A stretch of DNA of 64,000 nucleotides. It comes from Heterocephalus glaber. Its lineage: Eukaryota > Chordata > Mammalia > Rodentia > Bathyergidae. Location of the stretch: positions 22,416,813 to 22,480,812 of the forward strand of contig NW_004624732.1 in NCBI RefSeq assembly GCF_000247695.1, in the 5' to 3' direction. Both the position numbers and the translations under genes were made by a program. Positions 10,631-22,809 of this stretch are shown in pieces. A model generated the notes under the pieces. The model was not told where the DNA came from. It saw only the letters and a list, made by a program, of their open reading frames with translations, and ran no database searches. Every line of letters begins with the position of its first letter. Within the stretch, counting starts at the first letter, position 1.

Positions 10631-13600
10631 CAAGGAGCATAATATTTCACCAGCCTTGCTACCTCTTAGAAAATCTTAAGAATGTCTTATCTGCATTAAT
10701 CCACATCAAGACAGTCGTTACCCAGTCTTAGCTATGAGACAATACACCAACTATTTGCTAGGTCAGTGGGTAAAAGTAATCCTAAAGAAATGAATGAAGT
10801 AGTGGTTTTTTTGCAAGTATTGATTAGATTCATTTCAATGGTTAATATAAGAAATCTTCCTTGTGCCAAAGGAATCACATTATGCTTTAATTAAATGCCT
10901 TTTTAAAATTTATAAGATTTTTCTAAAAAAATAAAAAAGTAAATTCAGGCATAAAATAATGTTCTCTTCAGTAGGCCAAACTGAAAAAGCAATAATCAAA
11001 GGATACACTCAAGAGTTATCCAAGTCTAATCATTTTGATTTGGAATTTCAACCATAAATGACTGATTAGGTGATGAATTGCTCTATGCATGCTGATGCTC
11101 ATTCCTAAAAAAATAACTGAAAAAGAGAAAGAAATGTAGAAAAGTCACTTATATTAAAGATAACAGGATAACCATTTCTAAATCTGAGAAATAAATAGCA
11201 TTGCCAAGCAAATCTGTTTTTCTAATTCTTCTCTTATGGTTTAATTATGATACAAATGAATGTATTTACTGTTCATCCCATTAATCTTGGAAGATTTATG
11301 TTGACTCCTATGTTTACATGTTCAGGATTCATGTGGGAAGCTTCCCAGCATAATCACAAAGTAATAAAAAGTAGTAAGCAAACTTTTCAGTGTAGGTGCT
11401 GAGCTTATAATATTTTCTTGACAATGTATATTAACGATTTGGTACATGTAAATATACAGAAAAATATTTAGAAACATTTACTTCTGGAAAGCCTGAACAG
11501 GACTGACAGATTGCCTTGTTGTAAAGAATTGAATGTTTGACCTAAGTCAGACTAAGATTGCCAAAAAATACGTATGATGAGTATAGAAAAGTAATGGTTT
11601 ATGCTGGAAATCAGTGCCAACAATGGAGGTAAGCCAAGGTCTGAAATTTGAGAATCACTAATGATTGGATAAATTGGATGCAGTAGCACTATAGAAGGGG
11701 GGTGTGAGGTGTTGAGACATACAGTGCAGATCAGTAACTGTAAATGGAAAGGTAGGAGTACAGGTTTTCTTTAACATCACATAAATTGTGTGGCATCTTT
11801 GGGCAAGGTTACCTTACAGGAACACTATAAACTATGTAATTTACTAAACAAATACATGTCATGAATGTTGGGAAATAAACAAAATCCCATTTCATTGCTC
11901 ATGTGGATCCTTAAAGCTTGGAGGTATGGGGAGTAACATTTACTGATTGCTGTTACTAGCATTGGATTCCAGTACTTTTCAGCATTTTTGTATTATTATT
12001 CCCTTTGCCAAAGAAAAAAATTAGATTCAGACAATAATTGATTTAATGTTAAAACTTCAATTATTATACTACAAGCATAAAATATTGTATTAGCCCTGAT
12101 AAACACCTTTAATTACTTTATGTTAAAACCTTCATTTATCTCTGAGTAGTAGGTTCCTCTCTCAAAATTTCATCCTGCATTCATAAAGTTCAGACTTTTC
12201 TGATTACTGTAAGAGCTGTTGCTTCTCACTGTTACCTACTTACAAGCTCCAACTTTGTTTCTAGCTCAAAATTCCCAGACAAGACAAGCCTTGCGAGTAG
12301 CTTGGCATGGAAGAGAGGCAGGGTCTGTTTTTCTGCACTTCCCTTTCCCCTTCAAATATCCCTAGTGTGGGGCAGAAACATGGAAACAGGACAGATCCTT
12401 GTCTCATGGACCATAGAAAGATGAACTATTTCCCTTTTTGAATTAGCACTGACCACCTCCTGGGACAAATGTGTTTGTGTTTATCATCCTTTCCACACAT
12501 AGTCTCTTACCAAAGAAGATACAGTTCTGAGTCAATTCCTCTCTGTGCAAGCCTCTCTTCTACTGCTAGTATCACATAGTAACTGATACTACAGACACCA
12601 ACAAAAGAGTGCAGCTTCAAGCCTCTCTCTTCCCCATAGGTTCCAAAGACCATATCAAGTAAAAGGAGACCCAAGTTGCCTTCTGAGTCTCCAGATTCTG
12701 TCTCACAGCCTCACCTGCTCTCCGCATTTCAGACCCAGGTGATTTAATGGTTCAGTGATTCAGATTATTCCAATAAGACACTAACTAGTGACCATAACAA
12801 TGACAATCGTGTCATATGTCCACTTTTGGGTGCTAATTTCAAGAATCACTAAGAAGGTTCATCAAAGAAGAAATCAGCAGCAATTAAATATCTGTGTTCT
12901 TAAAATGGTTGTTTACAAATGATTTTCTCTAAGTATAAGGCAATCATGTGTGAAAATGTTAACTTACATATAAAATATGACATTGAAGTGTATGAAAGCA
13001 GTGTGGGATGAAAGTAGCATTACTGAACGTAGGAAAAGGGACTGTATGCTAACCCAGAAAAACAAGGTGATAAATAGGCAGTGACAGTAAAGGAGAAAGG
13101 ATCTGGTTTTTAGGAGCTGAGCATCATGGCAAAGATAGCAGAATAAATGTTCACTGTGAGCTTATTGATGAAAAAATAGACAATGCTAACCAGAGAATAT
13201 TTTGGAATTTACTTTTAAGTCCAGGTCTTTATTTAAGAACTTATGAAAAAGATAAAATTAATTAATACATTTCAAGAATTTGTTCCCATTGATTTCCATT
13301 AAAGACTTTAAAACTGTCAGGTATTTAAGTGTAGCATTTGACCTGACCAAGGACAATTGTTAGCTATTACTTCAGAAGAGTTAATTAAAAAATAAAATTG
13401 ACCTATTTTCCATTTTCATTTTAATGACATGCTATTGGTTAGAATTAACTTGAAATGCACTTTCCATGAATTATTTATTTCTAGGATCCTTTTACCATGA
13501 CTTTTAAAATTAAAGTACAGCCAAAGTCAACGTGGACATAATTCTAGTTGATATGATACAGTGATTTGGTTTTTAGTAGGACATATAAAAAAATAAACAG

Positions 13601-13900
13601 TATTTTATTTTAGTAGTGGCAATGATTTCATAAATCTCAATATTACACTATAGGAAGAGAGATCTCCAGATTTCCCGCATGTATCTCCAACTGCACTTAT
13701 TGAAGATGCCTTTCCAGAACCAAATCAAAACTATGGGAATTGTTCATATTCTCCCCCCATCTAACCATCATAAATCTCATCATCTTCACCTTCAAAATAT
13801 ATCCAGAGCCTCCTACCTTCTCACCACCATGGACCAAGTTTTCAGCAGTCCATGCAGGGCATATGATAAAAATGTTACTTGGCCTGCTCACTTCCACTTG
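10631..13900. other. Unique-looking non-coding sequence, partly motif-dense
   Basis: No gene or young repeat. The part at 13190-13560 is rich in homeodomain-like cores (TTAATTAA, AATTAACTTG) and lacks repeats, so it is a weak candidate for a conserved non-coding element. Conservation cannot be judged from one genome. Confidence 0.45.
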
Positions 13901-14135
13901 TGTCTCTGTGCATTTACCTTCAGTACAAACATCAATTACATTGTTTCCACTTAAGTCAAATCACATCCCTCTTCTGCTCAGAGCACAGACTGAGATCTTC
14001 ATAGTGTCCTACAATTATCTCCTCCAGCCCCCTGATAAACTTCTGCTTCCCCAGTAGATCTGCACTTGATCTCTACTTCACCTGGTCAGACACCGCTCCA
14101 GCTGCACTGCCTCTCAAGGAAACTCCTACCCCAGG

Positions 14136-14185
<50 letters not shown>

Positions 14186-14215
14186 CTCCTTCCAAGTTTT
14201 TACCCAGTTCACTGC
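13901..14215 (+). mobile_element. Probable L2 LINE fossil
   Basis: The pyrimidine-rich order of elements (AAATCACATCCCTCTTCTGC, a TCTTCATAGTGTCCTACAAT-like stretch, ATCTCCTCCAGCCCC, then GCTCCAGCTGCACTGCC) parallels the 3' coding region of mammalian L2. Similarity is by eye and diverged. A TG microsatellite interrupts it at 14136-14180. Confidence 0.45.
14136..14180 (+). repeat. (TG)n microsatellite
   Basis: Uninterrupted TG dinucleotides over about 45 bases, from GTAGTGTGTG to the following TTATTC. Frames reading Val-Cys repeats across it are translations of the microsatellite. Confidence 0.97.
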
Positions 14216-14394
14216 CTCAAAGTCACTAGTCCTATGACCTCTGTTGTTAGGTAAGTGTTTCTCAAACCACTGTGGACAAAATGCTCTGCTACTTCACCTG
14301 ACTCCTTGTCATCCTTCCTCTGTGCACCTGATTGCATTGTGGTCTTCAGTTCTTTTCTTCTTCCTTTCATGAGATAGTACCTATGTGCGTTTGC

Positions 14395-14595
14395 CACATG
14401 ATATTTCAGTGCCATCTACTGTGGACTTTCCAGGCTGCCTCAATGATGGCTCTCCTTGGAAAGGCCTGCCTTCAGGGTCTACCAGCTTCCCCAACAGAAC
14501 ACACCTGTGACATCCCTTTTCTATGCTTCCTTAGGCCAGATTCCCCAGCTCTCAACCTAATCACTCAGCCAATATCCAGTACGCGTTACCTCCCA
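14395..14595 (+). repeat. Unclassified dispersed repeat, copy 1
   Basis: Shares an ordered set of short matches with 16078-16225: a TTCCAGGCTGCC-like start, a GATGG core, a GGAA...CCTGCC block, and an end reading CCAGCTCTCAACCTAATCACTC, closely matched by CCAGCTCTTAACCTGAACACTC in the other copy. I do not recognise the family. It could be an old LTR or LINE fragment. Confidence 0.5.
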
Positions 14596-15919
14596 GCTGA
14601 TCTTGGGTTTGTTCACTTGGCTTAATTTGTCCAAAAGACCATATGTTCAAGCTAGAATATGGGATTTCCTTGTTGAAGCCTTAAGAAGCATCATGAATGT
14701 CCATCTTGTGCACTTAATCATTCTCCATGAAGAAAGTATGTTCTGGTGGTTGTTAATACAAGATGAGTGCTCACAGTAGGAGCATATCTGAGCCTAAAAG
14801 CAGCCTGAAATGACACATTCCATCCAATCTAGGCCTATAAGCAAGAAAAATCAGTATTTGTTGTTGTAAGCAACTGAAATATGATATTTTACAGCATTAT
14901 CATAGCAGGAATAGCTTTTGCCTTGGTTTATTTTTTCCAGAATACTTAATCACCTGTGATGTGATATAGTTACATCATTTTTGTTTATTTTCTTTTTCAA
15001 CTGCTTATTTCTTGCTTTATTTCCAACTCCTAAATAACTACTCAATTATAATAGACAAAAAAATATTTTTTTTGGATAGATTAACAATTAAATGGATAGA
15101 TGGAGAATAAGAATGGGCCCTTTTGAAGGAATTCAGGGAAATTTCAACAAACTCACCACTTTGGAACTCTGAAAACTGTTATTACACATTTGACTATTTG
15201 TCAAATCATATGTGCAGCCAGCATCCTAACTACCATGTCCCTGAGTTATTTCCATTCCTCATGGCCACCTCCGTCAAGGGAAAATCTAATTGTCCTACAA
15301 TCTAGGGACTAAATCCTTGGAAACACTTTTTTTCTCCTGTTTACTGTATCCAAAACACAATCTCTTGAAATCTTTGAAATTCATGTGGGCTAAGAGTACA
15401 ACACAGCTCCAGTGGGGATGGAGATGATGGGGGGTCAGATGTGATAGTGACTGGGGATGGGAGGCAGACAAATAAAACAGAGCTGGTAAGTTTTCCAGAC
15501 CATAGATTCAACAGTAGATAGGCAATTTTTGTTTAAATTAATCAGATGAAAATTTTACTAGTTCAGAATAGCCCAATAACAAATAACCTTGGTCTAGGAG
15601 AAATTGAGGAAGCCCAGAGGAAAAAAGTAGCAAATCAGTGGCCTCACACACACACAGACTCCCAGTAGCAAATCAAAGCTGAAATCTCTCCTCCTGGTAT
15701 CTGTTGCAGTCTTCTCACATGAAAGAATTATCATTTGGAGCCACTGTCTACTGGATTCCCATTTCTCCCAGCCATGAAATAGCTGCTTTAGGGTCCTCCC
15801 AGGGTTGTGGCTGTAACCCTCCATGATCATTTTTATTGCTGCCATGGTAGATCAATAACATCATTTGAATATGCTCAATGTGGCAGGAGTTATGCATATA
15901 TTATTCTTTATACTTGTGA
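14596..15919. other. Unique-looking non-coding sequence
   Basis: No gene or clear repeat seen. Short frames on both strands have no recognisable domains. Confidence 0.45.
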
Positions 15920-16065
15920 CAGTCCTGGAACACTACATATCATCACTCCATTTTGCAAATGAAGAAAGAATACTGGTCAGGTAGGTTAAGTAAATTGGCT
16001 ACAGTAATATAGGCAATGAATGCAGAATCTGAAATCAATCCCAATATGCTCTAGATCTTATCTCA
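15920..16065 (-). mobile_element. Probable MIR fossil, antisense
   Basis: CACTCCATTTTGCAAATGAAG then AGGTTAAGTAAATTGGCTACAGTAAT and a stretch ending GCAGAATCTGAAATCAATCCC follow the antisense MIR order (CATTTTACAGATGAGGAAAC, GTTAAGTGACTTGCCCAAGG, GAACCCAGG). Well diverged. Confidence 0.65.
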
Positions 16066-16077
16066 TGATTATTTTAC

Positions 16078-16225
16078 TTATCCAGACTGCCACTCTGATG
16101 GTACCACTTGGAACACCCTGCCTTGGGTGTCCACTGGCGTTTCCCATAGAATGTCCACTGGCATTCCTGTCCTGTGCCCAATGCAGGACTCTCTCTCCAG
16201 CTCTTAACCTGAACACTCAGCCAAA
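16078..16225 (+). repeat. Unclassified dispersed repeat, copy 2
   Basis: Diverged counterpart of 14395-14595 in the same orientation. Internally the unit TGTCCACTGGC occurs twice, near 16128 and 16153, a small local duplication absent from copy 1. Family unknown. Confidence 0.5.
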
Positions 16226-16417
16226 CTCTAGTTAAATTAGCCCCAGAGCCTGTGTGAGGAGGATTTTCAGTTATCCTCACTCCCTCTGGGCCATTTATAA
16301 GTACCCCTTCTGCTTACTTTTTCCTATCAAAGTGGATGCCTCAGCTTCTGGACCATAGAGCACCTCAGATATTTTCAATTCCATACTATATTCAGTCGCA
16401 GATTCTTTTCAATATTG

Positions 16418-16910
16418 TGGAGGACTGCCCTACTAATTACACCCAAAGCAGGCTATGAGCAGTGCAGGCTGTAAAGAGTTAACCGTGCAATTAGGTTGCT
16501 CATTGAAGTGAGTCTGGCCAAACCCTATGTGCTAAGGTCAAAGTGACTAGCATTCAAATTCTGTTCCCAGAGTAAAAACTAAAAACCTTCTTTACTAAAA
16601 AGACAAGGTTAATTATTAACCACAACCTATATTTTGTCTGTTCTGTTCCTAATTCAAGAATGTTTTGTGTTTTCCTTTACAAGCCTTGCCTGCATCAGTA
16701 ATGTGTCCATAGCAGCTACATGTTCTCTCACGTAGCCCCTTTACTTCAATTTAACTATGACACCACCAATAAATATCAACAGCTCTGGGCATTCAGGGCC
16801 TTTGCTTGTTCATCCTTGCTTGCATAAGGATTGTTCATCCTGGATCCCCATTTCTCTGTCTCTTTAATTCTGCCCTTGAGTTTTTATTTTAACCTTGTGT
16901 AGTAGCACTG
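16418..16910 (+). mobile_element. Possible LTR fragment, boundaries uncertain
   Basis: Begins TGTGGAGGACTGCCC, has an AATAAA near 16768 followed by a pyrimidine-rich region with a repeated GTTCATCCT near 16809 and 16841, and fades out near 16910. The TG start, central AATAAA and T-rich end suggest a solo LTR, but no TSD or CA end was confirmed. Confidence 0.35.
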
Positions 16911-17570
16911 AGCAGGAGATCTGAACTTGCTGAAGGGGTCTCAGATAACATACAGTCTTCTAGATTTTCCAAGGAAGCTTAGGTTTGATTTTTGGTCAAC
17001 TTAAACATGTGCCATGTGCACTTAGCATCTTTGCTTAATTTCTTCCAAGGCATTTTATAGGAAAATGTCTTTTATCCAACATCTTCTAGATTGGGGCAAC
17101 AGAACAGTAGCAGTAGACTACAGGGTAAAATGGTTGCAGGGAATAATGGTGAAGTATCTGTATGGTATTATAAACAACAATAATGCTGACTTAAATTTAG
17201 CTTGCTTCTTATTGTTGTCATGTTTCACCAATTATACTCAATGTCATAAATAGAATAAACCTTCTGAAAAAGAAGTCCTTTTTGGTCTAAATTCCAAGCA
17301 TTTGTTACAGTTGCTGTTGAATTTTTATATCAAAAAATTTTTATTAATTATCTTTTACAAAACTATGGTATTCTTCACAGAAATTAAGAACTCTTAATCA
17401 GTCTATTGGCCCTTGAGAGACATGAATTCAGCTATAGGGATTTGTTAAGAGTAATTGGGTAAGAGTTTGGAATCTTTTCAGTTCATTTAGAGAGCAATTC
17501 ATTAGAGTGTGATTTCTATCCCCAGAACTTGTAGGAATGTATATTGTGTTTAAACAGAAGAATCAAAATA

Positions 17571-17684
17571 AACTCAACAGTGGACTGGGGGTGTAGCACA
17601 GTGGTAGAGTGGTTGCCTAGCATGCATGAAATGTGGGGTTCAATCCCCAGCACAATAAACAAATAAACAAACATACTCAATAGT
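17571..17684 (+). mobile_element. SINE, ID element with TSDs
   Basis: The body at about 17582-17660 starts GGACTGGGGGTGTAGCACAG (A-box region) and includes GGTTCAATCCCCAGCAC (B box), followed by an AATAAACAAATAAACAA tail. TSDs are ACTCAACAGT ending at 17581 and ACTCAATAGT at 17675-17684, one mismatch. Confidence 0.88.
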
Positions 17685-17918
17685 AAAGAAATTTTAAAGG
17701 GAAATAAAGAGAACAAGAATGACTTTCACTCTATTATTCCTCTTGACCATTTCCATTTAACTTTCTGTGTAAAGGTCCCTATAAGATGTAATACATTAGC
17801 TATGTATGTGGAAACTTTAATTATTCCTGAATTACTTTTATTTATCTTTAAATGAATACTTATTAGTTAATTGTTTTTTAAATGAAATAATGAATTTTTA
17901 AAAAATGATTCTTACTAT

Positions 17919-18120
17919 GCTGGCCGTGATGGTCCGTGCTTATAATCCCAGTACTCTGGAAGGCTTAGGTAGAAGGATCATAAATTCAAGCCCAGCCCAG
18001 ACAATCTACTGATTTAGCAAAACCATAGCTCAAAATCAAATTAATTAAATATAAAAGACTGTGAGTGTAACTTAATGCAAAGGCCCTGGGTTCAGTCCCC
18101 AGTAATAAGTCATCAAAAAT
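17919..18120 (+). mobile_element. SINE, B1-ID dimer (B1-dID type)
   Basis: The B1 half starts GCTGGCCGTGATGG and contains TATAATCCCAGTACTCTGG. After an A-rich linker the ID half ends GGCCCTGGGTTCAGTCCCC. The A-rich tail runs directly into a long (GAAA)n array. Confidence 0.88.
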
Positions 18121-18186
18121 AAGGAAAGAATGACAAGAAGGAAGAAAGAAAGGTGAAAGAAAGAAAGAAGAAAGAAAGAAGAAGGA

Positions 18187-18260
<74 letters not shown>

Positions 18261-18275
18261 AAGGAAGAAAAGAGC
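18119..18275 (+). repeat. (GAAA)n / purine microsatellite
   Basis: About 155 bases of nearly pure purine, mostly GAAA units with GAAG and AGAG variants. Position directly after the B1-ID dimer suggests it grew from that SINE's tail. Confidence 0.95.
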
Positions 18276-19567
18276 ATTACTGGTAACTTAATGATTATTA
18301 CTGAAAGAATAATGTTATGATAGGAAAGTTTTTAAAAGTGATCTTCATTGGCATCAAATACATTAGATATCCATCCAGCCAAAGGCACAACATTTTCCAG
18401 TGTGGCTTTTCTCACAGAGAGACCTACATTGGCCAGTGCTTTCCCTCTCCTCTGCCAAGCAGTACTCATTTTACTTTCATCCATTCTACCTCAAAGAGCC
18501 CAACTTTGTTCAACAAGGAAGCATTTCCCATCAAGGTCCTCTGGAAAGAAGCCAAAGTGCACATAAATCCAATGAGCACCATCGCTGTGGCAGGCTGGAG
18601 GGAAAAAGGTAAAAAGCAAAAAGAGACTGTGAGACATAAACGCCTGCTGGTGATTATGGTGATTTCATCCATAGCATCTTTGCCAATGTTAATTAAGCCA
18701 TAATATTCTTGGGAAGGGAGTAGAAATAATTATTATCTATTTCATACAGAAGCAATGTGATCCTCTGAGGTCAGAGATACATTCTCATTGCTTATGGCTA
18801 TGTCATCACGGTCCCTTTGGCAGGGTGGGTAGTAGAAAGAATGATGTGAGGGCCACGTGCTCTGACCGAAACCAAGATTCAAACCAGACTCAAGTTGTAC
18901 CCATTCAGCCAATACAAGTCTGAACTTCAGCTTACTGATTTCAATATCTTCATTTTAAAATAGAAATATCTGCAAAATTCATATACTACTTAAAAGGGAT
19001 TAAATTTCAGAAGGTAGCATGCCTATTATATGATACACGAACCCATCAGATATTGCTTTACTTTAAAATTTCCTGAAAAATTGTCTCTTTGGAGGAGTTT
19101 TCCCTATTATTGATATGTCTGAAGATAAGATCAGAAGGAAATGAAGTTTTTAATCCATATTTGGAAATCTACAGGGTACTTTACTTTTTACCTTATTAAT
19201 TTAGCCTGGCATATTTCTTCTGTGTTTGCTCAGTGAAAACAGACACATATCTAGAAAATTGCTCACAAAGGCCTGGAGTTATTTGGGAGAACTATATTCA
19301 TGCACAAGAAAAGGAAAAGAAAAAGTAAGTCTAAACTACTATGTTTGCATCAATCCTTTGCCATTGGGTGGCAGAATTTTGTGATATAACACAAAGATTT
19401 AGACAGATGTGCTCATGATTCATTTATTTGGAAACTAATTAACTGTAACTCCAAATACAATTCTCACTGTATTGTGCAAGGCTAGAGAGGATGCTTCTAT
19501 GGGCATTTAAAGAGGCCCTGTTGTCTGCATAGCATGCTCATTCTAGACTTATTTATTGGACCATCTA
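18276..19567. other. Unique-looking non-coding sequence
   Basis: The longest frame, 18317-18703 plus (128 codons), has no recognisable domain and overlaps other frames of similar quality. A weak MIR-like patch lies near 18880-18970. Nothing here is called as a gene. Confidence 0.5.
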
Positions 19568-19880
19568 TTAGAGTCATATTTCCATCACTATAACAAATAC
19601 CCAAGATAAATCTATTTAAAAAGAGGAGAGCTGTAAATTGATGCACGGTTTTGGAGGTTTCAGTCCAGAACTGATTGATCCCACTGGTTTGGGCCTGTGG
19701 CAGTACATCATTGCAGCAATGTGTAGCTTAGAGGGTTCCCAAAGCCTGCTCTGAGTGGATGCCCTGACCACCTCCCAGCTTACCTCTTGCTGTTGCCATC
19801 ACCTCAAAGTAATGTCTCCCTGGGGATCAAACCTGTCACATACAGACCATGGGACATGTTTAAAATGCAGACTACAGCAT
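19568..19880 (-). mobile_element. MaLR-type LTR, antisense
   Basis: Reads ATTTCCATCACTATAACAAA near the left end, then a GGTTTCAGTCCAG core and an end near ACTACAGCA. This is the antisense layout of mammalian MaLR LTRs (MLT/MST/MT groups), whose antisense begins with a GCTATAACAAAATACC-like motif and has an internal CAGTTC/CAGTCC block. Diverged. Confidence 0.65.
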
Positions 19881-20228
19881 CTGTTACATTTACAGAAAAT
19901 ATTGAAAACTTTGTCAAATTTCTGGCCTACTAGAATTATGAGCTCTGGTCCTTGGATACAAATATTATGTTTGTATTCTCAAAGTACACAAGTTCTAGTA
20001 CTATTAGCCTAATCAGAGAAACACGGATGGTAATGAGATAACACCACACCTTCTTCCTCCCATTTTAAATTTTACATATGCCTTACTTCACTCCAACATA
20101 GTCTGAGACAACGTTAAAAAAACATGCAAAAATGAAACAGAAGTTCAATATATAATTACTGTTAAATGAGAAACTTTTTCAGGGCTTCCTAGAACTTACA
20201 TAAAATATTTCTGAAATTGATTTGTAAG

Positions 20229-20318
20229 TATAATCTGTAGCTCAAGCTGCTGTTGAACTCTCAGCGATCCTCTTGCCTTCAGCTGGGATTACAATGCTGT
20301 GCCCCAGCACTCTCCTGG
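20229..20318 (-). mobile_element. B1/7SL SINE fragment, antisense
   Basis: GTAGCTCAAGCTGCTGTTGAAC, GCGATCCTCTTGCC and AGCTGGGATTACAATGCTGTG are the antisense B1/Alu-like landmarks. No ID half is evident. Confidence 0.75.
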
Positions 20319-20334
20319 ACAAGAAATTTGAACA

Positions 20335-20790
20335 CATACCTTACAGGTGAAAATGTCTAAATGGCCAAAAAACATACAAACAGATAATCAGCTTCACTAG
20401 CAACTAGAAAAATTTAAATTGAAACTACACACACCCAATCAAAAGGGCACAAAAATTTAAGGTGTGAAACATCATATGTTGGAGAGTATGTAAAATATAA
20501 AGAACTTCAGCATGCTAATCCTGGAACTGCAAAATAATACAATCATTTTGGGAAACTTTTCATATTATCTCATATCATTGAAGGTGTATGTTTCAAAATT
20601 GCAATTCCTGATGCATATGTTCATTTATGGAGGCATATAGGTGTCTGATCCAAGAAAATCATGGATACCTGTGCATAAAGCATTACTTGAAGTAGCAAAA
20701 TTAATACTAAATTGAATCTCTATTAATAGATAAAATATTGAAATGTAGTCATATAATAAAGAAGCCACAGACTGTAAAGGATAGATAATA
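20335..20790 (+). mobile_element. Old LINE-1 (L1M-type) ORF2 3' fragment
   Basis: Patterns such as CAGCTTCACTAGCAACTAG, a GGAGAGTATGTAAAATATAA stretch and GATGCATATGTTCATTTATG follow the conserved C-terminal ORF2/3' region of old mammalian LINE-1. Highly diverged, no open frame. Confidence 0.6.
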
Positions 20791-21229
20791 AACACTTTCA
20801 GCTTTCTGCTTCATCCCTATCACAAGTATTTAACTCCAGTTTTAGCACAAAATCAACTCTAAGGAATTTATGTGAGGAATTATTGTTCTCCAACAAAAAG
20901 CTATCTACAAAAGCGAATGATGAGCTAGACTTGACCCACCAGCCATAGTTTGCCAATGCTTAACATAATAGAATATTTTATAGCAAAAAAATAAAATTAT
21001 AACTTCTCATAAAAACAAATGGGACATGAAAAGAACTTTTTAGTGTTGTCAGTGATTTACCTCTTGATTCTGTTAATTTGCTGTTTATATAACAATAATA
21101 AATATATACCAATAAGAACAAAGAATATCAAAGGTACCAAAACAAGGCAAGGACAGAAAAACTGTAACATTTCTTACATAAAAGACAGTCTAATTATCAG
21201 TGAATGACATCAGTGAATTACAATGTCTT

Positions 21230-22105
21230 ACCATCAAGACAATTAGATTATGATTAGGGTAAAGAAATGATAAATCCAAATAAAGGTCAGCAGAAATGCA
21301 AAAAATAGAATCAAAGTACTTAGGAAAATTAACTATCAACCTATAATTCTCTGTCAAGGCAATCATTCAATTGAAAGGCCAGAATAAAAACAATTTTAGA
21401 TATAAAACACTAAGTTAAATCTATAGACACTTTTGCTGAATTAATAATTATCAAATGAACACTAGGAAGAAGTACATTTAGTCCAGTTAATGGGTTATTT
21501 AAAAAGAGAGAGAATTTACATAAACAAAAAGAATTATAAGAAAGTACAATGAATAATTATACAGAAACTAATTGGATAATCTAGATGAATCAATTTCCTA
21601 CAAAAACACAGCCTTCCATGTTAGAATCATAAGAAATAGAAAATCTGAATACATCTTAATTAATAAAATTTATGATTAATCATGAACTTAGCAAAGAAAA
21701 GCCCTAGACTTGATGACTTTGCAAAAACACAAAAAAATTCTGCCACTTATTTAAAGAATTAATGCCAGTTATTTTGAAAGTGTTCTAAAAATCTTTAAAA
21801 AAGGAACACTTTCTAACTCATTCTATGCATCAAATAGTACCCTGTTTACCAAACCAAAGATACTACAAGATAAAAAAGCAACAGACCAATATCCCTTATG
21901 CATATTGGTGCAGAAATCTCATAAAATACAACCAAACCATACTTAACAATATATTAAAAGTTAAATATAGCATGATCCAGTGGAATTTATTCCTGAAATG
22001 TCAAGATTGTTTAAAATATGCAAATCAACTAATGTGATATGCTGCATTAACATATGTCTAATAAGGACACGAGAAGAAACACAATATGACCAATCATTAC
22101 TGAAA
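21230..22105 (+). mobile_element. Old LINE-1 (L1M-type) ORF1 end to ORF2 reverse-transcriptase region
   Basis: Near 21330 the sequence AACTATCAACCTATAATTC corresponds to the ORF1 C-terminal region of L1M elements. From about 21520 it follows ORF2, with a GGATAATCTAGATGAATCAA stretch, GAAATAGAAAATCTGAATAC and later GTGGAATTTATTCCTGAAATG. All frames are broken. Confidence 0.65.
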
Positions 22106-22790
22106 TGAAGTAAAAATCACATAAAGGGTGTTAGATTTTGTCAAAAGCTCTTTTGGCATCTATTGAGCAGAACATGTGATTTTTATTCTTGATCCTATTT
22201 ATGAAATCTATTACATTTATCAGTTCATGTATGTTCTAACATCCTTGCATCCCTGGGATGAAGTAGACTTGGTCATGATTTGTGATTTTTTTAACGATTT
22301 ATTGAATTATCTTTGCAAGTATCATATTAAGGATTTTTTCATCTATGTTCACCAAGAATATTTGCCCACAGTTTTCTTTTTTATTGACTCTTTTTCCAGT
22401 TTGGGTATCAAGGTAATGCTGGCTTCATAAAAAATTCCATTTGACCCATTTATATGTCTCCTATGCATATTTCTGAGATTTGAAAACATCAAACTATAGT
22501 GGTATATGCATATCTATGCTTATAACAGCACAATTAACATTAGATAAGCTCTGGAAATAGGCTAGAAACTCATCAACAGATGAATGAGTAAAGAAAATGT
22601 GGTCTAATGTGCAATAGGATATTATTCAGGTCTAAAGAAGAATGAAATCATGTCATTTGCAGGAAAAATGAATGACTTTTGAGATTGTAATGTTAAGCAA
22701 AATAAGTTAGATGCAGAAAGTTAAATATTTCATGGTTTCTTTTATATCAGAAACCCAAAATATAAATAAACAAAAGAGTAATCCAAAACA
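22106..22790 (+). mobile_element. LINE-1 fragment with inverted 5' part
   Basis: Bases 22106-22435 are antisense ORF2 reverse-transcriptase sequence (CTATTGAGCAGAACATGTGA, CTTGCATCCCTGGGATGAAG, GGTAATGCTGGCTTCAT). From about 22440 the strand flips to sense ORF2 C-terminus (CTCATCAACAGATGAATGAG, GGATATTATTCAGGTC). The antisense-then-sense order fits 5' inversion, but roughly 1.5 kb of element between the arms is missing. Two independent insertions are therefore possible. Confidence 0.6.
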
Positions 22791-22809
22791 ATTGATAGAA
22801 GTGGTTTAA

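Noticed and set aside
18317..18703. 128-codon plus-strand frame with three overlapping frames
   Set aside because: No similarity to a known family by eye, no conserved motif, and competing frames of similar length in the same place.
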